Assembly (NCBI GenBank): GCA_030695265.1 | Contig: JAUYTA010000545.1 | Location: 1 to 6,245 of the forward strand | Direction: 5' to 3' | DNA length: 6,245 bases | Source: Bacteroidota bacterium | GTDB taxonomy: Bacteria > Bacteroidota > Bacteroidia > Bacteroidales > Prolixibacteraceae | Part shown: piece by piece, positions 1-6,245 of the stretch | How positions within the stretch are numbered: position 1 is the first letter of the stretch | How the letters are laid out: every line of letters starts with the position of its first letter | Notes under the pieces: generated by a model | Seen by the model: the letters and a program-made list of their open reading frames with translations, nothing else | Database searches by the model: none | What the model was told of the DNA's origin: nothing | Position numbers and translations under genes: made by a program

Positions 1-326
1 GCCGACAAAATCGGAAAACTCGGGCAAATATTGGGCATTGAAGTGGTGAAGATTTGCTAAGGCAAGATGCAGGTTTGTTCCTTCTTTTGGGTCTATTACG
101 GGTATCCGCCATCGTTTTACGAGGGAATTAATGTGGACGGAAACCACTAAATGTGAGGACGCACTGGCCAATAATGATACATATCCCTAATAACCTGGAC
201 CTTACGTCCCTGAAATTTCAAAAGCTGGAAGACCTGGTAGAGGCTGTTGAGTTACTCAAAGAAAAACTTTGCACCCATTGCTGGGACGCTTCCAGCTATT
301 TTCACAACGCGAACTGGAATACTTAA
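1..326 (+). pseudogene. Decayed amidophosphoribosyltransferase (PurF-like) remnant
   Basis: I read this as the broken remains of a glutamine-PRPP amidotransferase, the first committed enzyme of purine synthesis. Frame 1 gives ADKIGKLGQ..., a TAA at 58-60, then GKMQVCSFFWVYYGYPPSFY and EGINV (61-135). This resembles the PurF stretch equivalent to YFARPDSxIDGxSV of E. coli, at the end of the glutaminase domain. After a frameshift near 133-140, frame 2 continues as ETTKCEDALANNDTYP up to a TAA at 188-190. Frame 3 then reads LTSLKFQKLEDLVEAV and KLCTHCWDASSYF, resembling the PurF C-terminus (E. coli GLIFQDLNDLIDAV), with a stop at 324-326. The order is N to C, but the whole phosphoribosyltransferase core, including the PRPP loop, is missing between the second and third pieces. 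The nonsense codon and frameshift could be sequencing errors; the core deletion could not. The family match is from memory of motifs, so moderately sure. An intact purF should exist elsewhere in the genome. The 5' part lies beyond the window. Confidence 0.5.
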
Positions 327-548
327 GTTATGAACCGAACATTTTTTTTACCCAATGGTGAAATGGTTGGATGTCTTCTGGTTGTTCTCAAGCAGCAAAC
401 GGATATTCACTCCCTGTATAGTCGTTTTTAAAAACACCATCTTTGTATTTTGCTTCTAAACAGTTGCTACTTTTGAACCCAAATAGAATCAGTAAAAACC
501 AACCAGTCGGCTCGGAAAAATGGAAACGCTAAATCCCCCATCAACTAA
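327..548. other. Stretch without a recognisable gene between two remnants
   Basis: I see no convincing gene here. Two short + strand frames exist: a 33-codon one at 330-431 (MNRTFFLPNGEMV...) and a 36-codon one that starts at 520 (METLNPPSTN...) and ends at 630, inside the UroD-type remnant in another frame. Neither resembles a family I know, and neither has a ribosome binding site. A minus-strand frame reading ...LEAKYKDGVFKNDYTGSEY, over roughly 392-500, also lacks a recognisable family. The stretch includes a run of eight T (342-349) and the promoter-like site listed separately. It probably represents sequence scrambled when the neighbouring genes were deleted. Confidence 0.5.
442..475 (+). 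promoter_or_regulatory. Candidate Bacteroidetes-type promoter (-33/-7)
   Basis: TTTG at 442-445 is followed after 22 bases by TACTTTTG at 468-475, an exact match to the Bacteroidetes -7 element TAnnTTTG. Transcription would begin around 480-485. The first intact gene downstream is the GH43-like enzyme, about 255 bases away, so this could be its promoter, now separated by gene debris. The spacer is at the long end of the usual range and the region is AT-rich, so a chance match is possible. Confidence 0.35.
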
Positions 549-749
549 TCCACAGGATGCCTGGAGCAATTACCAAACGGAACCGATGATGAATTGGAGC
601 GTGACATCATCGAAAAAATTAGGTTTTTGAGAAAAGGTGGCGGATACATGATTGCCCCGGCGCATATCCTTCAAAACGATGTTTTGTCCGAACGGGTGCT
701 GAAATTTATTGAATTGTGCAAAAAACATGGAGTTTATGAAAATGAATAG
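549..749 (+). pseudogene. C-terminal tail of a uroporphyrinogen-decarboxylase-family protein
   Basis: The frame is open from after a TAA (546-548) to a TAG at 747-749. From about 570 it reads LPNGTDDELERDI, EKIRFLRKGGGYMIAPAHIL and QNDVLSERVLKFIELCKKHG. This matches the end of URO-D superfamily proteins (UroD and the MtaA/CmuA-type corrinoid methyltransferase relatives), whose last 60 or so residues carry an LPxGTPEE...GGGYIxAPAHNIQ.DV.PEN pattern. Only about 60 of the usual 330-380 residues are present. There is no usable start: the only in-frame ATG is at 648, inside the conserved GGGYM motif, and the upstream sequence is unrelated. The gene has therefore lost its 5' four-fifths while the tail stays undamaged. 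The tail overlaps the start of the GH43-like gene by up to 14 bases, suggesting the two were once consecutive genes of one operon. Which member of the superfamily it was cannot be told from the tail; a heme-pathway HemE is less likely than a corrinoid-type or uncharacterised relative. Confidence 0.7.
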
Positions 750-1695
750 TTTCCGAAGTTTGGTAGTGCTGGCGTTTTGCCTCTTTTCGCTTACATCATT
801 GGCTCAAAAAGAGGTTTACTTGTTTTCGTATTTTGTTGACAATGGTCAGGATGGTCTGCACCTGGCATACAGTACCGATGGTCTGACATGGACACCACTA
901 AACGAAGGAAAATCTTATCTGGCACCAACTGTAGGAAACGACAAACTGATGCGCGACCCATTTATTCTTCAGGGAAAAGATGGAATGTTTCACATGGTTT
1001 GGACCAGCGGCTGGTGGGACAAACAAATTGGTTATGCTTCATCGCCTGATCTGATGAACTGGTCGGAACAAAAGGGAATTCCGGTGATGGAACACGAACC
1101 AACCGCCAAAAACAGCTGGGCTCCTGAAATGGCATACGATCCGGCAAATGGCGAATACATTATTTTCTGGGCAACCACCATTCCCGATCGTCATTCGGAT
1201 GTTGCGTCTTCCGAACGTGAAAAAGGACTGAATCATCGCATGTATTGCACGAAAACAACTGATTTTAAAACTTTCAGTCCAACTGAGATGTTCTTTAATC
1301 CTGATTTCAGTGTGATTGACGCGAATATTCTTCCGAAGAATAATCAGTTTTATATGTTCCTGAAAAATGAAAATCCCAATCCACCTGAAAAGAATATCAG
1401 GATTACGGTTTCGGATAAAGCATCAGGGCCTTATCCTGTAAAGGTTTCGGAACCGATAACAGGAAAATACTGGGCAGAAGGGCCGACTGCGTTGGAAGTT
1501 GGTGATTTCGTATATGTGTATTTCGACAAATATACCGAACACAAATACGGCGCAGTTCGTTCAAAAAACATGGTTGACTGGGAAGATGTTTCCGATCTCG
1601 TTTCATTTCCGAAAGGAGTCAGACATGGGGCTGCGTTTAAAGTCACAGAAGATGTTTTTCTAAAATTGACCAAAAAACAGCCAGTAGTTGATTGA
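736..1695 (+). CDS. Secreted glycoside hydrolase, family 43-like (arabinosidase/xylosidase type)
   Basis: This is a 319-residue five-bladed beta-propeller enzyme of the GH43 type, expected to release arabinose, xylose or galactose units from plant-type glycans. A signal peptide (hydrophobic core LVVLAFCLF) ends at about TSLA|QKE, after residue 23; there is no lipobox, so it is probably periplasmic or secreted. The probable triad is D74 in MRDPFI (base), D195 in VIDANIL (pKa modulator) and E248 in WAEGP (acid). WAPE (128-131) and RHGAAFKV near the end are also typical. Blade motifs of the YSTDGLTW kind recur near residues 45, 102, 172 and 275. I chose ATG 736 because it gives MKMNSFRS directly before the hydrophobic core; the frame is open from a TTG at 709, and ATG 727 or 742 are alternatives. 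GGAG at 729-732 could serve as ribosome binding site for 742. The gene overlaps the UroD-type tail upstream. Its position beside a sigma/FecR/SusC set suggests it belongs to that glycan locus. Exact specificity is not readable. Confidence 0.85.
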   Translation: MKMNSFRSLVVLAFCLFSLTSLAQKEVYLFSYFVDNGQDGLHLAYSTDGLTWTPLNEGKSYLAPTVGNDKLMRDPFILQGKDGMFHMVWTSGWWDKQIGYASSPDLMNWSEQKGIPVMEHEPTAKNSWAPEMAYDPANGEYIIFWATTIPDRHSDVASSEREKGLNHRMYCTKTTDFKTFSPTEMFFNPDFSVIDANILPKNNQFYMFLKNENPNPPEKNIRITVSDKASGPYPVKVSEPITGKYWAEGPTALEVGDFVYVYFDKYTEHKYGAVRSKNMVDWEDVSDLVSFPKGVRHGAAFKVTEDVFLKLTKKQPVVD

Positions 1696-1773
1696 AGACA
1701 TCATCAAAAGTTTTTGAATATCTTTACGTTTTAATTCTAAATTTCATATATTTTACGACAGGCTTTTCAATTT

Positions 1774-2361
1774 ATGCAAAAAGAAGTCAATATAGATTAT
1801 TTACTGTGGAAAAGGATAAAGGCTGGAGAAACTCAGGCATTTCATGAACTTTATTTGCAGTATGCAGATATTCTTTTTTCGTTTGGATCAATTTATTCCA
1901 AAGATCAGGATTTGGTGAAAGATTGTATTCATGATCTTTTCTTTGATCTTTATAAGTACCGGAAGACTTTGTCTGATAATGATCACATTCGCAATTATCT
2001 GTTTAAAGCGTTGAAGCGTAAAATCCAGTTGCCAAAAAATGGAAAATTGAATTTAGTTTATTCTTCAAAAATTAAGGACGAGGATGAGCATAAATCAACA
2101 TCGTCAGATGAAGAACTGCTTGAGGAAAAGGAAGAAAATTTAGTTCGGATCAGAAAAGCAATCGATCGGCTTTCTGACCGGCAACAGGAAGCTCTCAATC
2201 TCCGATTTCAAACAGGTTTGTCGTATTCAGAAATAGGAAAAATATTGGATATTTCTGTTGAGTCAGTCAGAACCTTGGTGTACCGTTCAGTAAAAACAAT
2301 AAGGGAAGAGCTGAAAGCCAATAATGTTTCGCTTATTTTGTTTTTTTATCCGGACGAATAG
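1774..2361 (+). CDS. ECF-type RNA polymerase sigma factor (sigma-70 family)
   Basis: This 195-residue cytoplasmic sigma factor directs RNA polymerase to the promoters of its glycan locus. Region 2 spans about residues 20-85: AFHELYLQYADILFSFG, then VKDCIHDLFFDLYKYRKTL, the region 2.2/2.3 core-binding and melting segment. Region 4 spans about 125-182: DRLSDRQQEALNLRF followed by the helix-turn-helix LSYSEIGKILDISVESVRTL (149-168) that contacts the -35 equivalent. A charged linker (about 101-122, mostly D, E and K) joins the two. The hydrophobic ending VSLILFF is common in Bacteroidetes ECF proteins. Length is normal. Its start ATG has no Shine-Dalgarno but an AT-rich leader, as usual in this phylum. 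The FecR gene follows after 85 bases, and the pair should act as sigma and anti-sigma. The 78 bases upstream, after the GH43-like gene, may hold its own promoter, but I find no clean match. Confidence 0.93.
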   Translation: MQKEVNIDYLLWKRIKAGETQAFHELYLQYADILFSFGSIYSKDQDLVKDCIHDLFFDLYKYRKTLSDNDHIRNYLFKALKRKIQLPKNGKLNLVYSSKIKDEDEHKSTSSDEELLEEKEENLVRIRKAIDRLSDRQQEALNLRFQTGLSYSEIGKILDISVESVRTLVYRSVKTIREELKANNVSLILFFYPDE

Positions 2362-2446
2362 AATGAATTTTAAAATAGATATACCTACTCCTCAATTGTT
2401 GCGAATATAGTATATTGGTTTTTGGAAAATTATGGAATAGAATAAA

Positions 2447-3619
2447 ATGGAAAATAGCGACCAACCCATAAGAGCAGAAGATATTTTGACAGATGATTCC
2501 CTGACGGAGAAACTCATTGAAAAAAAATGGCAGGATGAAGCATTGCCAAAGGAGGAGCTTTTGCTCTCACAAGATGTTTTCCAGGCAGTTAAAGGACGTC
2601 GTGTAAATTTCAGTCAGGATCAGAAGTATCTGTTAGATGCGAGAATTACTCAAAGCATTCAGAAAGAAAAAAGGAAAAAGGGTATGGCCTGGTTTGGGTC
2701 AGCTGCAATAATGCTGGTACTAGCTGGATTATCAGTATTCTTTCAGTTGCAAAACGAATCAGATATCAGGAATTTTGCATTAAGTAATCCAACAAATACA
2801 GATTCGAAACAAACACGACTTTTACTTTCCGACAAAGAGGAAATTACTATCGATACAAAAGAATCGAGAATTGAATATTCGGCAACAGGAAGTCAGATAA
2901 AAATTGACGTTCAACGGAATGTTGAGCAGCCACATATAGTTGAGGCGAATTCGTTTAATACAGTGATTGTTCCTTATGGCAAACGAAGTCAGATTACTTT
3001 ATCCGATAATACTAAGGTATGGCTTAATTCCGGATCAAAATTGGTTTACCCGGTTAAATTTGTGGCAAAAAAACGCGAGGTTTTTTTAGAAGGTGAAGCC
3101 ATATTTGAGGTCAGTCACGATGAAAATCACCCGTTTTTTGTGTTGACACAGAGTTTGGATGTTAAAGTTTTGGGAACTGTATTCAATTTATGTGCTTACA
3201 GCGATGAGAGTACTATAAGTACAGTTCTTGAAAGTGGTTCTGTTGAATTGCGGTTTGACAACAATTTATTTACCGGACAAAAAAAGGAGACAATGATTCC
3301 GGGTATGCAAGCCATTTTTAATCCTGAATCAAAATCCCTTATACAATCGATGGTAAAAGCAAAGGATTATATGTCGTGGAAAGATGGTTATGTTGTTTTG
3401 GAGAAGAACTCGCTTGAAAGTATCGCTAAAAGGTTATCCAGATATTACAACGTTACAATTGAATTTGAAAATCCTGAATTAGCAGCTGAAACTTTCTCGG
3501 GATACCTCGATCTGCGAAATACCGCAATTCAGGTTCTGGAGCTAATCTCTGAAATTATTGACATTGATTTTTTTCAGGTTGATGATCAAATCAAAATCAG
3601 TAAGAAGCAAAAATCCTGA
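2447..3619 (+). CDS. FecR-family anti-sigma factor (membrane signal transducer)
   Basis: This is a 390-residue inner-membrane protein that holds or activates the neighbouring ECF sigma factor and relays the signal from the outer-membrane receptor. Residues 1-79 are the cytoplasmic sigma-binding part, rich in charge. One transmembrane helix lies at about 80-101 (GMAWFGSAAIMLVLAGL), after the basic run KEKRKK, so the rest is periplasmic. The FecR domain covers about 172-270, with the hallmarks VPYGKRSQITLSDNTKVWLN, GSKLVYPVKF, REVFLEGEAIFEV and VLGTVFNL. The last part (about 315-387, SLESIAKRLSRYYNVTIEFE onward) is the DUF4974-like tail found in Bacteroidetes FecR proteins, which resembles a secretin/STN fold. 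The length is in the family's usual range and nothing is missing. It starts 85 bases after the sigma gene and ends 25 bases before the receptor start, so all three are probably co-transcribed. Confidence 0.93.
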   Translation: MENSDQPIRAEDILTDDSLTEKLIEKKWQDEALPKEELLLSQDVFQAVKGRRVNFSQDQKYLLDARITQSIQKEKRKKGMAWFGSAAIMLVLAGLSVFFQLQNESDIRNFALSNPTNTDSKQTRLLLSDKEEITIDTKESRIEYSATGSQIKIDVQRNVEQPHIVEANSFNTVIVPYGKRSQITLSDNTKVWLNSGSKLVYPVKFVAKKREVFLEGEAIFEVSHDENHPFFVLTQSLDVKVLGTVFNLCAYSDESTISTVLESGSVELRFDNNLFTGQKKETMIPGMQAIFNPESKSLIQSMVKAKDYMSWKDGYVVLEKNSLESIAKRLSRYYNVTIEFENPELAAETFSGYLDLRNTAIQVLELISEIIDIDFFQVDDQIKISKKQKS

Positions 3620-3644
3620 AAATATGACTCGAGCATATTAACAT

Positions 3645-6245
3645 ATGATAAACAAATCAACATATTTGCTATTCTGCTTTTTTTGTTTTTTATTCACCTC
3701 CTACGCTCAAACAAACAGATTGACTGCACATTTGAAGAATGTCAGTTTGGGACAGGTGTTTGAGTTGATTCAGCAACAAAGTGAATACATTATTTTTTAC
3801 AAGGACAATCAGGTCGATTTAACTCAGTTAGTTTCTGTTAATGCCGAAAATCTGACCATTGAGGAGGTGCTTGAACAGGCCTTGAAGAGAACAGGATTGA
3901 AATATAAAATCTTTGACAGACAGGTTATTATAGTTCCTGATAAAGACTTTCATTCTGTAGCAAATATGATTTCCCAATCAAATACAGAACTGAAAAAGAA
4001 AAACGTTAGGGGTCGGGTTGTTGATGAATATGGTTTCCCATTATATGGAGTTACAGTAGTTGTGAAAGGGACTTATTTTGGTGTAATTACCAATGAGGAG
4101 GGAATATATGCGCTTGATGTTCCGGAGGATGCTTTGTTATTGACTTTTTCATTTGTTGGTCTGAAAACCATCGAAGAAAATTTAAAGGATAGAACAGTTA
4201 TTGATGTAACCCTATTTTCTGAAAACCATGGCGTTGAAGAAGTAGTTATTTCTGCGTTAGGCTTAAAACGAGCAGAGAAGGCTTTAAGCTATTCAACCCA
4301 AACCATTAGAATGGAAGATATTGCGGGTAATAAAGACCTGAATTTTGCAAATGGTTTGTCCGGAAAAATATCAGGGATTGAAATCAGCAGGAGTGCCGCT
4401 GGCGCCGGAGGTTCAACAAAAGTTATTTTGCGCGGGAATAAATCAATAAGTGAATCAAGCGAACCATTGTTTGTAATTGATGGCATCCCAATGGCCAATA
4501 ATAAAGGAGGACAACTCGGAATGTTTGGCGGTTCCGATGGCGGTGATGGCCTCTCACAAATTAATACGGATGATATTGAGAGCATCACCATTTTGAAAGG
4601 AGCCAATGCAGCTGCTTTGTATGGAAGTCAGGGCGCCAATGGGGTAATCGTTATTACGACCAAAAAGGGAGATGACAGGTTGATCAGTGCAAGTTACAGT
4701 TCTGCTTTAACTTTTGAGCAGATTCAAAAAACACCGGATCTTCAGTTTGATTATGGTGGAATGAATGGGTCGGTTGAAAGCTGGTCAACTACAAAAGGAA
4801 ATTACGCCCGAAATTATGTCGATGATTTTTTTCGAACCGGATCGACGCTGATTAATTCACTTACAATTAGTGGCGGAGGTGATAGAACAACAGTCTATTT
4901 TTCGTTCTCGAATACTTCGATTAACGGAATAGTAAGTAACAACAATTACAAAAAAAACAATATTACGTTTAAGCAATCTACCTTATTATTTGATGATAAG
5001 CTGAGTCTTAGCTCAAATTTAATGTTGGTTAATGAATTGACTAAAAATAAAGGTACCGCGGGTTATTATTTAAATCCACTTACAGGTTTGTATTTGTTCC
5101 CGCGCGATAAAGACTTTGCATCTTATGAAAAAAATTTCCAGGTGTTTGACACATCACGCAATATGTATCTTCAGAATTGGTTCGTGACTGATCATTTTCA
5201 GTCGAACCCGAACTGGATTATTAATAATCAGAAGAGAGAAGATTTGGCGAAGAGGTTAATTGCCAGTATTAACACCGGGTATGCCATTACAGACCACATG
5301 AACCTTCAGTTAAGGGCCAGTTATGATTATGCCATTAAAACATACGAGGAAAAGAATAAGGCCGGATCCAATGCGACCAACGTTCATCCTAACGGATCGT
5401 GGACCTATCAGAAATATTCTGACGAATTGATTTATGCAGACGCTATTTTTACCTATCATAGAAAATTTAGTGATTTAAGTTTTGATGCTGTTTTGGGAAC
5501 CAGTTATTTAAAAAGCAAATCCGGTGCTGGAATAAGTGTAATCACCGGAACTGATGGATTAATATATCCAAACGAGTTTAGTTTTCAGAACATTGAAAAA
5601 AATGTTTTGGTAAATTCAATCATAGGAAGCAATTTGATTAAAGAAGGTGTATTTGGCAATATACAATTGGGCTATAAAGAGAAACTATTTTTGGACATCT
5701 CGGGTCGCAATGATTGGGCGTCAAGCTTATATGGGACTGGGAATGATTCTTATTTTTATCCTTCCATTGGTTTAACAGGTATTGTGAGTGAGATGGCTGA
5801 TCTTCCTGAATTTATGAGTTTTGGGAAAATACGAGGCGCCTATACAGTTGTTGCCAACGATGTGCCATTTAATAAAGTAAATCCCGGGAATACGATTACA
5901 TCAACCGGAATTAGTATTAATACAACAAAACCTTTTACCAATCTGAAACCGGAAATGCTTTATAGTTTTGAAGCAGGTACAGATATGAGGTTTTTCAACG
6001 GCCTTTTTGGTGTTGATTTTACTTATTATAACATCAACAGCAAAGACCAGTTTATTACATTGCCAGCGCCTTCAGGCTCAGGATATACGCAATATTTTGT
6101 GAATGCCGGAAAAGTAACCAACTCGGGGATAGAAATAACCATGATAAGTGAATCAATGAGAACCAAAGATTTTGGATGGTTAACAAGCCTGAATTTTTCT
6201 GCAAACAGAAATAAAATTGTATCCCTTCATCCTGATCTGAAAGAG
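3645..6245 (+). CDS. SusC/RagA-family TonB-dependent outer-membrane receptor with STN domain (3' end outside window)
   Basis: This gene encodes an energised glycan-import channel of the outer membrane that also senses its ligand. The frame is open for 867 codons to the window edge; SusC proteins with this extension usually have about 1,050-1,150 residues, so the last strands of the barrel are missing here. A signal peptide is cleaved at about SYA|QT (residue 21). An STN domain (about 26-98) follows, the part that contacts FecR in signalling receptors. Next come a CarboxypepD_reg-like domain (about 121-195, starting VRGRVVDEYGFPLYGVTV), the TonB-box-like VEEVVISALG (197-206) and the plug (about 205-345), with PLFVIDGIPM at 274-283 and LKGANAAALYGSQGANGVIV at 317-336. 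The beta-barrel continues to the edge, with the conserved NAGKVTNSGIEI near its visible end. ATG 3645 is the only start that includes the signal peptide; there is no Shine-Dalgarno. It follows fecR by 25 bases, and a SusD lipoprotein gene is expected next. Confidence 0.95.
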   Translation, partial: MINKSTYLLFCFFCFLFTSYAQTNRLTAHLKNVSLGQVFELIQQQSEYIIFYKDNQVDLTQLVSVNAENLTIEEVLEQALKRTGLKYKIFDRQVIIVPDKDFHSVANMISQSNTELKKKNVRGRVVDEYGFPLYGVTVVVKGTYFGVITNEEGIYALDVPEDALLLTFSFVGLKTIEENLKDRTVIDVTLFSENHGVEEVVISALGLKRAEKALSYSTQTIRMEDIAGNKDLNFANGLSGKISGIEISRSAAGAGGSTKVILRGNKSISESSEPLFVIDGIPMANNKGGQLGMFGGSDGGDGLSQINTDDIESITILKGANAAALYGSQGANGVIVITTKKGDDRLISASYSSALTFEQIQKTPDLQFDYGGMNGSVESWSTTKGNYARNYVDDFFRTGSTLINSLTISGGGDRTTVYFSFSNTSINGIVSNNNYKKNNITFKQSTLLFDDKLSLSSNLMLVNELTKNKGTAGYYLNPLTGLYLFPRDKDFASYEKNFQVFDTSRNMYLQNWFVTDHFQSNPNWIINNQKREDLAKRLIASINTGYAITDHMNLQLRASYDYAIKTYEEKNKAGSNATNVHPNGSWTYQKYSDELIYADAIFTYHRKFSDLSFDAVLGTSYLKSKSGAGISVITGTDGLIYPNEFSFQNIEKNVLVNSIIGSNLIKEGVFGNIQLGYKEKLFLDISGRNDWASSLYGTGNDSYFYPSIGLTGIVSEMADLPEFMSFGKIRGAYTVVANDVPFNKVNPGNTITSTGISINTTKPFTNLKPEMLYSFEAGTDMRFFNGLFGVDFTYYNINSKDQFITLPAPSGSGYTQYFVNAGKVTNSGIEITMISESMRTKDFGWLTSLNFSANRNKIVSLHPDLKE

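Noticed and set aside
392..500. Minus-strand frame reading LEAKYKDGVFKNDYTGSEY
   Set aside because: It looks protein-like, but I recognise no family and see no start with a leader; it is too short to call without a database match.
709..735. Extension of the GH43-like gene to a TTG codon at 709
   Set aside because: It would add residues (NCAKNMEF) before the signal peptide and use a rare start codon; these bases are explained by the UroD-type tail in another frame.
1701..1716. Inverted repeat TCAAAA...TTTTGA after the GH43-like gene as a terminator
   Set aside because: The stem is about six A/T-rich pairs with almost no loop and no G/C core, so it cannot be called an intrinsic terminator.
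1723..1754. Possible sigma-gene promoter (TTTACG, 18 bases, TATATTTT)
   Set aside because: Both boxes deviate from TTTG and TAnnTTTG, and the stretch is so AT-rich that such matches are expected by chance.
2396..2418. TTGTTG followed by TATATTGG ahead of fecR as a promoter
   Set aside because: The spacing is only 9 bases, far too short; co-transcription with the sigma gene is simpler.
3624..3641. Five-codon frame ATG ACT CGA GCA TAT TAA between fecR and the receptor gene
   Set aside because: It is too short to mean anything and has no ribosome binding site; chance is the simplest explanation.
4289..4606. 105-codon open frame on the minus strand
   Set aside because: It lies antisense to the conserved plug domain of the SusC-like receptor, and its translation (proline/serine/leucine-rich) resembles no family; it is a by-product of the coding strand.

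Overview
The window looks like Bacteroidota (Bacteroidetes) DNA. Four things point that way: a SusC/RagA-type TonB-dependent receptor, a FecR anti-sigma factor with a DUF4974-like tail, an ECF sigma factor of the Bacteroidetes type, and AT-rich leaders without Shine-Dalgarno sequences. All recognisable genes are on the + strand.

Layout. Positions 1-749 hold no intact gene. They carry the decayed remains of what I read as two unrelated enzyme genes. The first (1-326) resembles pieces of an amidophosphoribosyltransferase (PurF), with an in-frame stop, a frameshift and a large internal deletion. The second (549-749) is a clean C-terminal tail of a uroporphyrinogen-decarboxylase-family protein without a start. 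The roughly 220 bases between them (327-548) have no convincing gene, but contain one good match to a Bacteroidetes promoter. The UroD-type tail overlaps the start of a secreted glycoside hydrolase family 43 (GH43)-like enzyme (736-1695). A 78-base gap then leads to an ECF sigma factor (1774-2361), a FecR-type anti-sigma factor (2447-3619) and a SusC-like receptor (3645 to beyond the window end). The receptor has an N-terminal STN signalling domain.

How the genes work together. Sigma, FecR and STN-containing SusC, in that order and closely spaced, form a classic trans-envelope (cell-surface) signalling module. A ligand, probably a glycan fragment, binds the outer-membrane SusC/SusD complex. 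The STN domain contacts the periplasmic part of FecR, and FecR then controls the sigma factor, which transcribes the locus. A SusD gene is expected just past the right edge. The GH43-like enzyme next door would trim side chains or short oligosaccharides from the same glycan, so the window is probably the left border of a polysaccharide utilisation locus (PUL). The substrate cannot be fixed from the sequence; GH43 enzymes often act on arabinose- or xylose-containing glycans.

I see no clearly new system here. The most unusual part is the gene graveyard at the PUL border, particularly the leftover UroD-type 3' end that still overlaps the GH43 start codon.
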